Shown here: positions 1 through 12,077 of the stretch, piece after piece
Layout: each line of letters starts with the position of its first letter
Position numbering within the stretch: position 1 is the first letter of the stretch
Assembly: GCA_001692895.1 (NCBI GenBank)
Contig: KV748283.1
Location: forward strand, 62,001-126,000
DNA: 64,000 bases
Direction: 5' to 3'
Source of the DNA: Cenococcum geophilum 1.58
Taxonomy: Eukaryota; Ascomycota; Dothideomycetes; Gloniales; Gloniaceae
The notes under the pieces: model-generated
What the model was told of the DNA's origin: nothing
Seen by the model: the letters and a program-made list of their open reading frames with translations, nothing else
The model's database searches: none
Position numbers and translations under genes: made by a program

Positions 1-1748
1 TTAAGTATATACTCCTTTATAAGTATTTATAGGATTAAAGAGAGTAAGGTTATATTCTTTAACGCCTTAGTATACGCTAATAACTTAATTATATAGGCTA
101 AAATCCTCTTAATATAATTTAGATAAACCACACTAAATTATCTAAAGTTAATTAAAGAGCTTTTAAAGATAATTAAGCTAAGGGATACCTAGGTTTATAG
201 TAATAATCCTTAAAAGAGTAGTCTCTCTCTATTCTAATATATACTATTACTTATTCTCTTTTATTTTAAAGTAGTATCTTAACTTATATATTATGCGGTT
301 AAAATTATATCCTTTTCCTACTAAATAATTATAATAGAAGGTACTAGCTTAGCCCTTAAGCATAACGGAATAGGCGTTATAGTATTAATTAGACTCTATT
401 CCTACTTTCTAGTAATAGTTATAGAAGATACGCAATTTCGAATTAAGAATATTATATAATTCCCCGCTAAACTTCTTTTTCTAATTTAAATAGAGCTTTA
501 TAAGCTTTATAAGCAATTTTAAACTACCTCTAATTTAAGATTAAGATAGAGGAGGTGGGAGTTATATTATAGGCTGTAGTAGAAATATAAGTCTAGTCGG
601 TAGAGTTTAAAGGCTGTTAAATCGCGAAGTAATGGAATCCTATGCCTACTCTTATTGGGGTATAGTATCTAATATTAAAGTTACAGGTTAAATTGGATAT
701 AGAGGAGTTAAAGGTAGAGGTAGATTTGTCTCTAAAAGTATATTGCTTAGATTCTATTATAAGTTAAGCTTCCTTATAGTGCGTAGTTAGTGCTTAATCT
801 CTTCTTTTATATTAATAACCTACTTCTAAATATTATCTCTAATAGTACCCCCGTCTATAGGTATAAACACTTTATACTCCTATAAGAAGTTACGGAAGTC
901 TTATATAATATCCTTCTTTATAGAAGTCTATATTCCCTTTATCCATTTAATAAAGTCCTCCCTTACACAGTACTATAGCATAGTGTTGTTATATTCGCTA
1001 TCTTTATAGTATGCTATACGGTATAATAAGAATCTATTTAAGTCTTGCTAATTAACATCTTTAAGGTTAGTTATATTGGTGTTCTATATCTCTAGGTTAA
1101 TGTCTTTCTTATACTTCTTTAGGTAGATTAACGCTATAATAGAATCTATAAAGGTACACGGAGGGTATTAAGGTAGTTATTTAACGCGTTTTAATAAAAA
1201 GATTAAGGAAAATGAGGGTTGTTTAACGTGTAATTAGGTAGTAATTATAATTCTATAGTCTATAAAGGTACATAGAGGGTATTAAGGTAGTTATTTTTAA
1301 TGCGTTTTAGACGTTGACTTAGGACCCTAGGTTTAGTAATACTTTTAACCTAAAGTACTCGACTAAATCTTTATAAACGTGGTTATTCTATATAATAGAT
1401 GCAACTTAGTATCTCCTAGTACTTAGTAACACTTCTATTACTAGTTTTTTGCAAGTTTAAGGTAGTATAGTATCGCCGGGATCTATTCCATATAAGCGCA
1501 TATAGCACCCCTATATAAGACTGTCTTTTCTATTTAAAAACCTAGCTACTTTATAGTTAACTATATATTTAACTACTAATTAGTATTAGTTATATAGGGT
1601 GACTTACTAATAACGACTACCTAAGTAGGTTACAGTAATGTTAGTTAAAAAGCTTGCTTATTTAATTGACGGAGGGCGAGGAGCTTAAGGCTCCTCGCCA
1701 CGCTAGTGCCGCGGCAATACGTGACAACCGCTTACCTTATTCCCGACA
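1..1748 (-). mobile_element. Ty1/copia LTR retrotransposon, 5' part, cut by window edge
   Basis: This is the 5' end of a copia element on the minus strand, with its 5' LTR at the right (1584-1748) and its gag-like region running off the left edge. The assignment rests on close similarity, in reverse orientation, to the complete copia element at 40977-47103: positions 70-400 match its gag region near 42320-42660, and the LTRs match. The leader carries a ~48-bp direct repeat (1144-1192 and 1258-1305) that its relative also has. It is a broken fossil with many breaks. Its target duplication cannot be checked because the other end lies outside the window. Confidence 0.85.
1584..1748 (-). repeat. 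Copia LTR (5' LTR of minus-strand element)
   Basis: A 165-bp LTR, read on the minus strand as TGTCGGG at 1748 and ending in CTAATA at 1584. It aligns along its full length with the 166-bp LTRs at 40977-41142 and 46938-47103, including the GC-rich core around GCCGCGGCACTAGCGTGGCG. Confidence 0.85.
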
Positions 1749-2925
1749 GGTATATAGATAGAGAGAGAAGTTAACAATATAATATAACTGGTGGAGTGGT
1801 TGCCTAATAGATTAACTCTAATTATATTCTAAGATTTACTATAAAGAGAAGAACTATCTAGGTAGGGACTATGGTCCTTTAAATATACAACCATACTCTT
1901 AAGAAATCCTCCTTATATATAATGTACGTGTTATATATAATATACATAGGTATATAATCCGTATACCGCGTATACTGCGTATAACGTTATATAACCTTAG
2001 CTACTATTCCTTATTATATAGCTCTATTAGCTCCATCCTAAACTATACCTTTATTAACTAACTAGCCGCTTCTAACTCCTCTCCTAGGAGTTGTAATATT
2101 GTACTTAAAGCGTCCGTAACAACCGTATAATGTTGCCCTATACTAGCTCCTCTATTAACTCTATAAGCTCCTCTAGCTAAGGACTAGCCTTTTATTGCTA
2201 CCTTCTTTCTAATCTTTTAGCAATTGTTTAAATAGACTTTTAGTATTATATAGGCTCTAGAGGTTCTAGAGGCTCTAAAGGCTCTATATAACGATCTACG
2301 GGCGGCTTTACAAATATTCCTTTATTAATTAAGTCGCTAGTAAAGGCTTTATAGTTATCTAGAGCCTTAATAGAGGCAGCGGTAGAGCCCTTTTACCTTA
2401 CCTATTTCCTTATAGACTGGTTAATTATACGCCACTTAATATTAGCTGCTTACTTTTAATTCTCTTATAGCTGCTCAATTTAAGGCTCTATAAAGCTAAC
2501 GTTAAACTCTACCTTCTTTATATTCCCACCCTTTATATTTAGTTGATTTTAAAGCTCTTGCGGCTAAAGAGGGAAAGAAGAAGGAGGAGGAGGAAGTAGA
2601 GGCTTAGGCGGTAGAGGTTTAAGAGGAGGCTTTTTAAAGGAAGGCTTTAACTAAGCAGGCGGCTGGTAAAGGGTCCATTTAGCTTAATATTAGCGACGCT
2701 GCTTTGGCTTATAGTTGCTATATAAAGGCTCTAAATCTAGGAGTTAATTTAAAAGCTAAGGTCCAATTTTTATCCGCTCTAAAAGCTTTAGCTCCTAAGG
2801 CTTATTTAGTAAAGGCTCTATAAAATTAAGTTGGTTAAGGCTTAAAAGCACCTACGATTGTATATAAGTAATTATATCGCGTTAATATTATGCTATTTAT
2901 TTAAGAGCCTTTTAATTACGAGCAG
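1749..2925 (-). pseudogene. Unidentified dispersed ORF family, copy 1
   Basis: A minus-strand coding relic that I do not recognise. It has a proline-rich stretch at about 2560-2640 (poly-Pro with Lys-Pro-Leu), an acidic repeat visible as DRYIEPLEPLEPLEP at about 2240-2290, and a GEELEAA block near 2070. Two related copies exist in the window: 63208-64000 matches 2200-2796, and 23850-24190 matches 1749-2110. Similarity to the 24 kb copy stops exactly at 1749 because the copia LTR was inserted there. It lies directly downstream of a Tc1-type transposase C-terminus in the same orientation, so it could be an accessory ORF or an older neighbour. In-frame stops are frequent, as expected after RIP. 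The function is unknown. Confidence 0.5.
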
Positions 2926-2929
2926 AGTT

Positions 2930-3376
2930 AGCAGCGCCTTTAACGTAGTTATTACCTTCTCTATACCGGATTACCTCTTTAATATGTCTTAGTATTTGTT
3001 TAATCTAGGCTTAAATTCGCTACTACTTAAGCTCCTCCTAAGCCTTCCGCCATACCCATTTAGCTTCCGCTTAAGTCTTTAGTGCTCCCTTTCTTATAGT
3101 AACGCGTTTAAGGTATAGCTAAGCTGGCTTAATTATATTTAGATTAGGTAAATTACTAGGCCAGGTAAGGCGCTAAAGGCCTACTGCGTTAAAGTAGATC
3201 TACTAGTAATATAATGCGTAAGCTAGAGCCTTATGCTCCTAAATAATAGTATTTAAGCAATTAATTTAATACTTAAGGCTAAAAGGAGTAAGGATTGGTA
3301 GAAGGATTGTAGTAAGATAGCGGTACTAATTAATGCCGCCTTTCTTACTATTTCTTTAAAAGGCGCTATTTGCTTC
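2930..3376 (-). pseudogene. Tc1-type transposase, C-terminal part (split gene)
   Basis: Minus-strand relic of the last third of a fungal Tc1-type (DDE_3) transposase. Visible residues include a PNLNIIKPA block, corresponding to the family's DLNxIEPAW with the catalytic Glu changed to Lys. This is followed by YLKRVTIRKGA, a helical tail containing AEAKWVWRKA, and RHIKEVIRY with a following GNNY, which corresponds to the family's usual RHI-E-I-R-GGNEY ending. The N-terminal part of the same gene lies at 10796-11557, and the copia element 3377-10795 sits exactly between the halves. Stops in this part are of the CAG/TGG-to-TAG type. Confidence 0.72.
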
Positions 3377-3634
3377 TGTCGATCGGATATCCGTGCACTA
3401 ATAGTAAGAAAAGAATAAGGACTCTGTCTATTAAATATAGCTTTAGGAGCCTCTATATATATATAAAAAAGGCATAGAAAATAAGAATAAGAAGGGGGTA
3501 GAAAGGTGGTAATAGAAATAAGGAGTAGGTAACTAAGTTAAGACGGGGTAGGTAACTGAGTTAATAACTAAGTTAAGAACTAAGTTAATAGAGGTAGCTA
3601 AGTTGGTAACAAGATAACCTAATTTAGGTTAACA
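3377..3634 (-). repeat. LTR of copia-A (3' LTR)
   Basis: 258 bp, beginning TGTCGATCGGATATCC and ending GGTTAACA. It aligns without length change to 10538-10795. Confidence 0.9.
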
Positions 3635-6600
3635 TACCTCCCTAGCTAATTAACTAGTAAGTAATTAGCTAGATATACCTAAATAGAAAATATCTATAGT
3701 GTTAAACGAAATCGAGACCATCTGAAAATAAGAACTTAATAAAGAAATTAGGTAAATAGGTTAAATAGTATAGTTAAATCTAACTATAATAGGGTCTTAA
3801 TATTAATTAGATTTAGTTATTAAATAAAGCTCTCGTGCTTCTGCCTTAGTAGGGCCTTTATAAAACTATTAGCCGTTATATTAATAGTAGGAACCCACTT
3901 AATTATAATTAAGCCTTTCTAAACCTCTTAGCGAAGCTAGTATTAGTAGATATTTATATAATAAAGCTTCGTGTTTAATTAAGGTCCGTTCTTAGTAAGT
4001 AGTTAAATTATCTATTAGTTATTGTAGCTAATTATATGCTCCTTATTTATATAGAGTTATATAACTTAAAAGAAGCACTACTACTAAATTAATTTGGTAG
4101 CTGTATTTAATAGAGCCTTAAGCTTAGCTTTAGTGCTTAATATATAATAGTCTTCTGCTTAGTAGAGCGCTAGTTAATTACTCCCCTAAATAGTAAAAAT
4201 ATAAAGCCTTTAGTGCTCTTCTAATAGGATTATTACTAAATATAGCGTCGCTTATATGGACGACGATCTAACTTCTAATATTCTTATTTAAGTATTTAAT
4301 TGCTAGGGTTCTCGTTTAATATAGGTATATAATTACTTAATTAACTACAACTTTATATAGGGGCGACGGATTATAAAGGAATTCTACGAGCTTACTTAAG
4401 GCTTAAGCGACGTTATGTTATATAATATAGGTAGCGTAAAGTAGTAACCTAACTTTCCTTTAATACATATAGATCTACTACTTAAAGGCCTACTCTAGAT
4501 TAGGTAAAAGATCGTTCGTATTTATTGACATATATACTAAACGAAAGTCTTTTAGATAAAAGGTGCTAGCAATCTTATTAATGTAGAAATCTTAGTAGAG
4601 CTAAAGCTTCTATTAAGGTTAATTATAGAGGATTCTAATTCCTAAGAACTAGGTTAGTTCTCCTAGGTTTTTAATCTTATACTTCTTTATTAGCTCTTCC
4701 TTAAAAAGTTAAAGCTTTAATAGGTCTTCTATGCGGCAGGCTACTATAATATTATTAACGTAGAAGAATATAATTAGCCAGTCGTTATAAAATAGGCACG
4801 ATTCTCTATTAACTGCCGTTAGACCTAGGGTTATTAGGGTAGTTAAGAACTTATTAAGCTAAAGCAGTAGTAATTTTCTAAGGCCGTATAAAGCTCTTTA
4901 AAGGAGTAGGCACCTGCCCTTCTATTAAAAGCCATCCGGAAACTTAATATAGACTATCTTGTTAATAAGGCTGTTAGTAAAGGCGTTAACTATATTACAC
5001 TACTAAGTCTCTAGATTATATACAGTAACGATTACTATTATAGCTCTAAATATTTTAGCCGCAAGAGTCGCTGTATACGTATCCTTTTTATTAAGTTATT
5101 ATAAGTCACCTTATATATAAAGACGGGCTTTAAATTTAACTAGATATCTATTAGTGTTAAGCTTATAAGTAAACACCTAGGTAATAGGTAAGACGTTAAG
5201 CAACACTATCCGTTTAACGGTCTTAAATGTCCCTCTCTACTTAAGATTATTATATTTCTTATTAGTGACTTCTATAAAGCTATCTTTATAGGGGTAAGCT
5301 TAAAGTTCTTTTTAGCTGCGAGGTGGTAATAGAAGCTCGTTATAGTGTAATCGCTTTTAATAATATTTACTTCTAATAGTAAAGGCTCTATAGAAGGTAG
5401 GAAGGGTATCTAGTTACTTAATATTTATTAAGTAAGCTGCTTAACACATAGAGAGCTTCTTAGTTCTTCTACTATTTATAATGTTAATATCGTCTATATC
5501 GCCATAAATCTCCTATTTTAAATAGGCTTTTTTTTAATAAGTTTAAATTAGGGTCTCTAATTAATTAAGGAACTTAATAACTTTATATTAGTAGTATTTA
5601 ATTAAGGTTTTAGAGTCTCTGCTAGGGTAGAGAGGCCAGGTATAGAGTTATCCTCTAAGGCTTATAGGCTAATTACGTTATTATTATAATCTATTGCTTA
5701 ATTCTAATTTTTATTAAAATCCACCTATTAACTTCTATAACTATCTACCTTGTCCTTCTTATCTAATATCTTATTGTCCTTATCTAACGTCTTATAAAGC
5801 TTTTCCTAAAGCATCCTATTAATATTTAACACATTAATTACCTCTAAAATTTGATTAGCGCGTTTTTAGAGTAGATTCGCGAGATCTGGCTAACTGTTGT
5901 TATAGAGCAATTGCTTATTAAACGTCACGTCTCTTATTTAAATTGCCTTCTTTTCGCTAGGTATATAGACCCTAAAGATATTCGTTAACTAGTACCCTAC
6001 TAGGTATCTAATATAAGCCCTTAGCTTAAGCTTTTATATATATAGAATGTTATATTTAAGCGGGTAAGCTCTATAGCCGTATACTTATAGGTAAGTTATA
6101 TTTAGCTTTAATAGCGAGAGCCCTAGTACTAACTAAAGCTTCTTAAAGGGTATTATCTAGCCAAGCTAGGCGCTTGGTGTCCGATTAATTAGATATGCTA
6201 TAGCCCTAGTAATTTCTAGCTAGAGTTCTTCTAGTAATTAAGCCTTAATCCGTATACACTAAGACTTATTAATAATCACCCCCTTAGAACGTTTAGTAGA
6301 ACCGTTCTAAGACTTTATATATAGGGCTAACTGCTCTAGTAATATTCCTTTTTGGGTCCTCCAGGTGTTAAACTTACTACTTAGGGACATTTCGCTATTA
6401 ATTTAAATTATTACAATTAACGTTTTACCCTATTTAAGTATTATATAATTACTTATGTTATTAACAACTTATAGGCAAAGGTCTCAACCTTATTTAAACG
6501 TAGAAATTTATTATAGAAATATATCGTCTAGATATAACCGTTATACGCTACAATCTCTAGAAATAAGTTAATATGCACTTAATAGAAGGGCCTAGTGGCC

Positions 6601-7257
6601 TTACTAGTAGGTATTCTTCTTAATACAATTTCGTAAGCCTTGCTAACAGTATAGGTCTTATAGTTAATCGTTACTAGATCTTAAAGTTTCGCACCACTTA
6701 CTTCCTGGGATAGATGCTTAATTGCGTTAAGTTCTATATAGCCTAGTCTCTTATACTAGAGCCTACCTATTACTTCCTAATTAGAAAGGGGGTCTTGCAA
6801 TTAAATTGCAAATAAGGCCTTACTTAGGGTCCCTAATTTTAGCTTATTATACTCTAGAATTAATTAATTATAATAGCGCTCGTAATATGCGAACGTCTTA
6901 TAATCGTTTTTATACAGTAGGTTCCTTTTATTATCCTACTATATATTCTTCTTATTAAACTTTCTTAGGCAGGCTAAATTTGTATAAAAGGCTGGTATAT
7001 ATACTATGTTAGCTAAGAAGATCTTTCTAAGGCCTAATGGCGTTTAGATAGTAATTGTCGCCGTCTCTATATCCTTAATTAGGTCTATGCCCGTCCCAGT
7101 ATATATAAAATCCTTACTTAGTTAGAGCCCGTTAACGAATCTTAATTAATCGTTAATAACGTATATAGTAGTTCTGTTGTTAAGAATTATATTATTATAT
7201 AGCTTATAGTTAGTGCCTACTTTATAGGCGCCTATTTAATATATATAAAAGGTACTA

Positions 7258-9296
7258 ACGTATTTGGTAAGCTAATGGGCCACGTAAGCTAATGGGCCAC
7301 CTCATTAAAATCGCGAAACACGCGACGCGTTATACAACTACAACCTTAATGGCCACCCCACAACAACAGGAGGCCCTTTTCAAAGAGGGCAGAATTCTTC
7401 TATCTCTTAATGCCTATAAACAAGGCTAATTTATAAGCTTCCGTAAGGCCACCAGCACGTACGACGTGCCCCGATCGACGGCCCAGCGGCGCCAGCAAGG
7501 AATTGCACCAAAACTCGGTCATATCGCTTTAAATCGCCGTCTTACACTAGCACAAGAAGAGAGTCTTAAGTAGTGGATTTTATTAAGAGATTAACGCGGT
7601 ATGCCACTAAGAATCGCGGCCCTACGGGAAATAGCTGGTGTTTTGGCTGCGCAGCGCGCCAGAGATACCCCCATTAAGCCTATTGGCGAAAAATGGGCAT
7701 ATAACTTTATTAAGCGCAATAATAACCTATAGTCTAAATTTAATTGCAAGTATAATTATAAGCGTGCTAAATATGAGGGTCCTGTGCTTATTTAAGGCTA
7801 GTTTAAACGCGTTTAAGACATAAAGATCTAATATAGGATTCTTAATGAAGATACCTGGAATTTTAATGAAACTGGCTTTATAATAGGTGTTATTATAATA
7901 GCAAAAGTTGTTACAGGAACCGATAGGGCTGGCCGGCCTTAATTAATATAACTAGGTAATAAAGAGTGGGTTATAATTATTAAGTGTATTAATACGATAG
8001 GGGGCTTAATTCTACCGCTTATTATCTTTAAGGCCGTAATATACCAAGCTGCTTAATATAAGGACAATATTATTCCACACAATTGGTTAATTAGCGTTAG
8101 CGAGAATGGCTAGATAGTAAACGAAATTGGCCTTACCTAGCTAAAACTATTTAATAAGTATATGAAGGATCGCGCCGTTGGCACACATCGGCTGCTTATA
8201 TTGGACGGCTATAGCAGCCACGTCTACGCCAAATTTAATTGCTATTGCCTGGATTATAATATTATTCTAATTTACATACTGGCGCATTTATTATATCTAC
8301 TACAGCCGCTTAATATAGGCTGTTTCTTAACGCTGAAGCAGGCCTACGGATATGGCGTTAAACAGCTTATAGGCCGTGGCGTTAACCATATTAATAAATA
8401 TAAATTCTTGCCGCTATATAGGGAGGTTAGGCAAACAGCGCTATATAAGAATAATATACGGGCAGGATTTGCAGCTACTGGCCTTATTCTATATAGCCCC
8501 GATCGCGTGCTGGCGCAGCTATACGCCGAATTTTAGACGCCGTTACCCTAACGCCGTTCGCCGTTAAATGCTTCTTAGGCAGCAGAAACACCCTATAATA
8601 TTGCTAAGCTATAGAAGCAATAAGCCCTTATATAGCGCTATATCTAATGGCGTACGCGTAGCCTACCAAGTCCAATAGAACAAGCCCTTTTCTAGCTTGT
8701 TAAGGGGTGCGAAATGGCTATGTTAAGCGCTGTGCTACTTACAGCCGAAAATGAGAAGCTATATATGGAAAATTAACGCTAAAAAAGGAAGAGAGCAAAG
8801 AAGCGTAGGTATGTAGCTAAGGGGGGTGTTTTATTAGGAGCAGAAGGGGTGTGACGGCGCTGGAGCGCGTCACCTAGTCAGGGGTTCGCTTAAGACTTGG
8901 CGTGTGTATATAGACGTGGCCTCACCACCTTCTCTTGCTCCTTAGCTTAATATCTTCGTAATACAGCATTCGTTCGCTTGATCTTGCAAGCATTCGTTCA
9001 AGTCTCTGTCGAGACATTTGTTCGATGGTTCGAGCCGTCACAAGGGGCCTCTCTTGCGCAAGCTGGCCAAACAGGGGCAGCGGAGGGGGCAGCGGAGGCA
9101 GCGGCCGAGCAACCGCAGCGAGTACTACGCCACTGTAGCTTATGTAAATTAACAGAACATATAAAGCGTACGTGCCTTACACGGCAGGTAACTAGCTAGC
9201 AGATAGCTACACTAAATATAATTATTTGTGGTTGAATAATTCCTAATTTTGTGGTCGCGATTTTAATAAGGTGGCCCATTAGCTTACCGAATACGT
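7258..9296 (+). mobile_element. Pogo/Fot1-type DNA transposon with intact ends
   Basis: A 2039-bp Tc1/mariner-superfamily element flanked by TA (7256-7257 and 9297-9298). The terminal inverted repeats read ACGTATT(T/C)GGTAAGCTAATGGGCCAC on both sides and continue with matching ATTAAAATCGCGA. At the left end the 17-bp block GTAAGCTAATGGGCCAC is present twice in tandem (7266-7282 and 7283-7299) but only once at the right. The element sits inside copia-A, so it is younger than that element. One long transposase gene fills most of it, and its base composition is less RIP-altered than its host. Confidence 0.93.
7349..9199 (+). pseudogene. Pogo-type (HTH_psq/CENP-B/DDE_1) transposase, inactivated
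   Basis: The transposase of the pogo element, readable in one frame from an ATG at 7349 to 9199, about 616 codons, so no frameshift is needed. Order of parts: a psq-type helix-turn-helix near residues 10-50 (AYKQG, VPRSTAQRR), a CENP-B-like region, the DDE_1 core with NFNETGF (first acidic site, usual DETGF), LILDGYSSH at about 8185-8220 (second Asp) and LQPLNIGCF (usual LQPLDV, so the third Asp is now Asn). A C-terminal Cys-rich knuckle follows at about 9130-9165 (CSLCKLTEHIKRTC). It is disabled by about fifteen to twenty in-frame stops, mostly CAA/CAG-to-TAA/TAG. The longest open piece is 8162-8536. The Glu/Asp-to-Asn changes fit G-to-A RIP. Confidence 0.9.
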
Positions 9297-10537
9297 TATC
9301 GTCTTTCTTTTAACTTCCGTTTAGGCTTTATATAGCTTCCTTTTCTAAAGACTACTTCCTAACCTTCTTAAGTATTTGCTTATACTATTTAGGGCGTTAG
9401 TAATCTTTTTCTTAACCTTCTTAGCTATAGCTTTATCTAATTTCCAGTCCTTTAATTAAACTAACTTATTAATATATAGACAATCTTAGAACTAGTAAAT
9501 AGCTCTATAGTAGCACGTTAGGGTATCTTTCTTCCGTGCCGTTTTAAAAGGGGTAGTAGTTAGGGCCTTATTCTTAAGAGCCTTATCCTTAAGAGCCTTA
9601 TTAATTAGCTTACCCTAAAAGCTTACTATATTAGCACTAAGCTAAGCTCTATTTTTCTACTAGGCAGTTTCTAATTATTAATAGTTCTAATAAATGTCGG
9701 CTAGTTAATATATAGATATTACGTAGTTCTTAGCCCAGTTATATTTATTAAATTTATCCCTCTATATTAAGGCCTAATTTAGTAATACTGGCTCTATAGC
9801 CAGCAGAAAGTCTCTAATTACTTAGTCGCCTTATACGTCTGGCAGTTTAATCTTTTAACAATCATTATACGTTTTTTCCTATTGCTATAACTAGGTCTTA
9901 AAGCTTTGGTTCTTTAGGCCCTTTTTTACCTTAGCGTATTAAGTAGCCAGGTAGAGTTGTTATATAGTATCTATAGGAGAAACCCTCTTCTTAAGAGTTA
10001 CTAGTACGTTATATATTAAGTTAATACCTAGTATATAGGTGTTTAGATATCTGGCTACTATACTAGTAGTATAGCTTTATAGAGAAGTCAAGGCCGCCTT
10101 CTGCTTTTTATACTCCTTCTTTACTATTTTATACCTCTTACAGAGAATTTAAAGCTCGTCCTTTTCGTCCTTAGAGAGAGCTGTATAGGAGGTTATTCCT
10201 AGCTTTACGTCTTAAGGCCTAGGAAGGACTAGTTCAATTAATTAAGGCAACTTATCCCGCTTGGTTAAGGGGTTAATATATTTCTATATATCTCCTATTT
10301 AGGCTTAAAGCCTAATAAGGTCAATTTATTCGTCCTAATTAGCTTAGCTCGATAATATCACCGTTATAGTAATAGCTTAAGTAGGTGGTTAAGAAGTTAT
10401 TTTAAAAGGTGCTTATAGGAAAGTTAAAGGATTTAATAATAAATAGTAATTTAATAAGGGGTATAATTAATTAAATAGATTAATTAAATCAATTAGTTTA
10501 AATAGGAGTAATACGGCAAGCAACCCGGGCTTATAAC

Positions 10538-10795
10538 TGTCGATTAGATATCTGTGTACTAATGGTAAAAAAAGAATAAAGACTCTATCTATTAAATATG
10601 GCTCTAAGAACCTCTATATATATATAAGAAAGGTATAGGAAATGAGAACGAGAAGGGGGTAGGGGGGTGGCAATGGAAACAAGGAGTAGGTGACCAAGTC
10701 AAGACGGGGTAGGTAACCGAGTCAACGACTGAGTCAATGACTGAGTCAATAGAGGTAGCTGAGTCGGTGACAAGATAACCTGATTCAGGTCGACA
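10538..10795 (-). repeat. LTR of copia-A (5' LTR)
   Basis: 258 bp, TGTCGATTAGATATC to CAGGTCGACA. Differences from its partner at 3377 are transitions only, and this copy keeps more CpA and TpG. Confidence 0.9.
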
Positions 10796-11557
10796 CCTTC
10801 CGTTATACGGAATTAAGGCTTTCTACCTGGCTTATTGCAAAGCCCAAGTCATCGCATACCAGTATTAAGCTGCTAAGCCTTGCGAAGCTCTGGCTTAATT
10901 GCTTTATTAATTGCTTTAAGCTTATAATTTAAAGCCTTCTTCTCTGCCGTAGTTTCTGGCTTTTATATATGGCAGGGTGACTTCTAATTGTATAAGAAGG
11001 CGCCCTAAAATAGAAACTCTGTAGCTTCAGGAAAGCGCGGTTAAATTGCCGTCTTATTTACCTTCTTATTGGCTAAACGCCAGAGCCTATAGCCGCCTCT
11101 TCTATAGCTTAAGACGACGCCTATTTTATCGCTCCAGATAACAGCCTTCCAAACCTTAATTATCCAGTGTTTGTACTTTAAGGCGAATTAAAGGCGAGCT
11201 TCTTTTATCTCTGGTAAAAGGCAAGGCTTTCTTATCGGCTCTATCTTACGATATCCGTGGCGGCGAAGAACTCGCCAGACGGTTTTTTTGGAGCAGCCGT
11301 ACTTAGCAGCGATATATGCGGAGGACTTCTCTCTGCCATATCGATCGGAGGTGGCTTTCTTAATAATTCGCTGTTCGAACTCGCGGGTCATTTTAATCTT
11401 TCTTCTAGTGCGAGGAGCGTTAATAATATAGCCATTAAGAAGGAGAGGACGACACACTGGGTCCTAGCCACGGCTGCGGGCCTTTTTAAAGGATATATTG
11501 CAGAGCACGACGCTTAATTTCAGTAATGCGTTTAATATGGTCAAGGGTCGCTCCCAT
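10796..11557 (-). pseudogene. Tc1-type transposase, N-terminal and central part (split gene)
   Basis: Minus-strand 5' part of the transposase whose C-terminus lies at 2930-3376. Reading starts at an ATG at 11557 (MGATLDHIKR). The paired helix-turn-helix region shows DRYGREKSSAYIAAKYG and SKKTVWRVLRRHGYRK, open from 11457 to 11188. Then come IKEARL, KVWKAVIWSDKIGVVL (catalytic WSD kept) and RRGGYRLWR. The relic continues with PCHIWKPETTAEKKA (here the first residues follow a stop) and NKPGRKP just before the copia-A LTR at 10795. This order is typical of a large Tc1-like family in ascomycetes. A few CAA/TGG-type stops disable it. GC content is closer to normal than in the C-terminal half. Confidence 0.85.
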
Positions 11558-11656
11558 AGCCTTTATAGCCAGGGCCTAAGCCCTGGTTGCAAGCTGATAA
11601 AAGCCTATTGTTAGCAAACCTAAATCCAAGCTTAGGGGAGTTCTTACCTCAGCAGG

Positions 11657-11745
11657 CTCAGACGTGATTCTGTTGGTGCGGATTTTCAATCGGTCCGCAA
11701 GCTGACTAACTACGTTTGTACGAAACCACCAGAATCACGTCTGAG
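11657..11745. repeat. Hairpin MITE, left copy
   Basis: CTCAGACGTGATTCTG...CACCAGAATCACGTCTGAG forms a near-perfect terminal stem of about 20 bp with an ~50-bp interior. Confidence 0.65.
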
Positions 11746-12077
11746 CGTGTTCCGCAACATTTGTAAAGCGCATAAACGATATCCGCGTTACGGAGGTTGC
11801 GGATATTAAAATAACTCAACACCAGTATTTTATATTATTCCCTAAAGTTCATTAATTATATAATAGAACCTTAGCTTTTAGAATATATAATTTTTATTAT
11901 TTAGGTATTTTTAGGTCTTATGCTTATTTTCGTTAAAAAAAAAAAGGCGTTGTTAAGAGCGTAAGCTCTATATAATTTTATTAAACGCTAGCAAACGCTA
12001 CCTAATATATATAAAACCCGCATAGATCTACGATAGGTACCTTAAAGAACCTTAGGCGGTTATTGTTTGGGTAGGCC

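Larger units (their letters stand above)
3377..10795 (-). mobile_element. Ty1/copia LTR retrotransposon (copia-A), interrupted by a pogo element
   Basis: A copia element on the minus strand with 258-bp LTRs at both ends, inserted in a Tc1-type transposase gene and itself interrupted by a pogo-type element (7258-9296). Without that insert it is about 5.4 kb. The copia reverse transcriptase is recognisable on the minus strand around 4700-5300, which places RNase H to the left and integrase and gag to the right. LTR ends are TGTCGA and its complement. The flanking 5-mers (GCTTC left, CCTTC right) match at four of five positions, so the target duplication is only suggestive. The element is a broken fossil with dozens of breaks. 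The LTR copies differ by C/T and G/A transitions. Confidence 0.88.
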
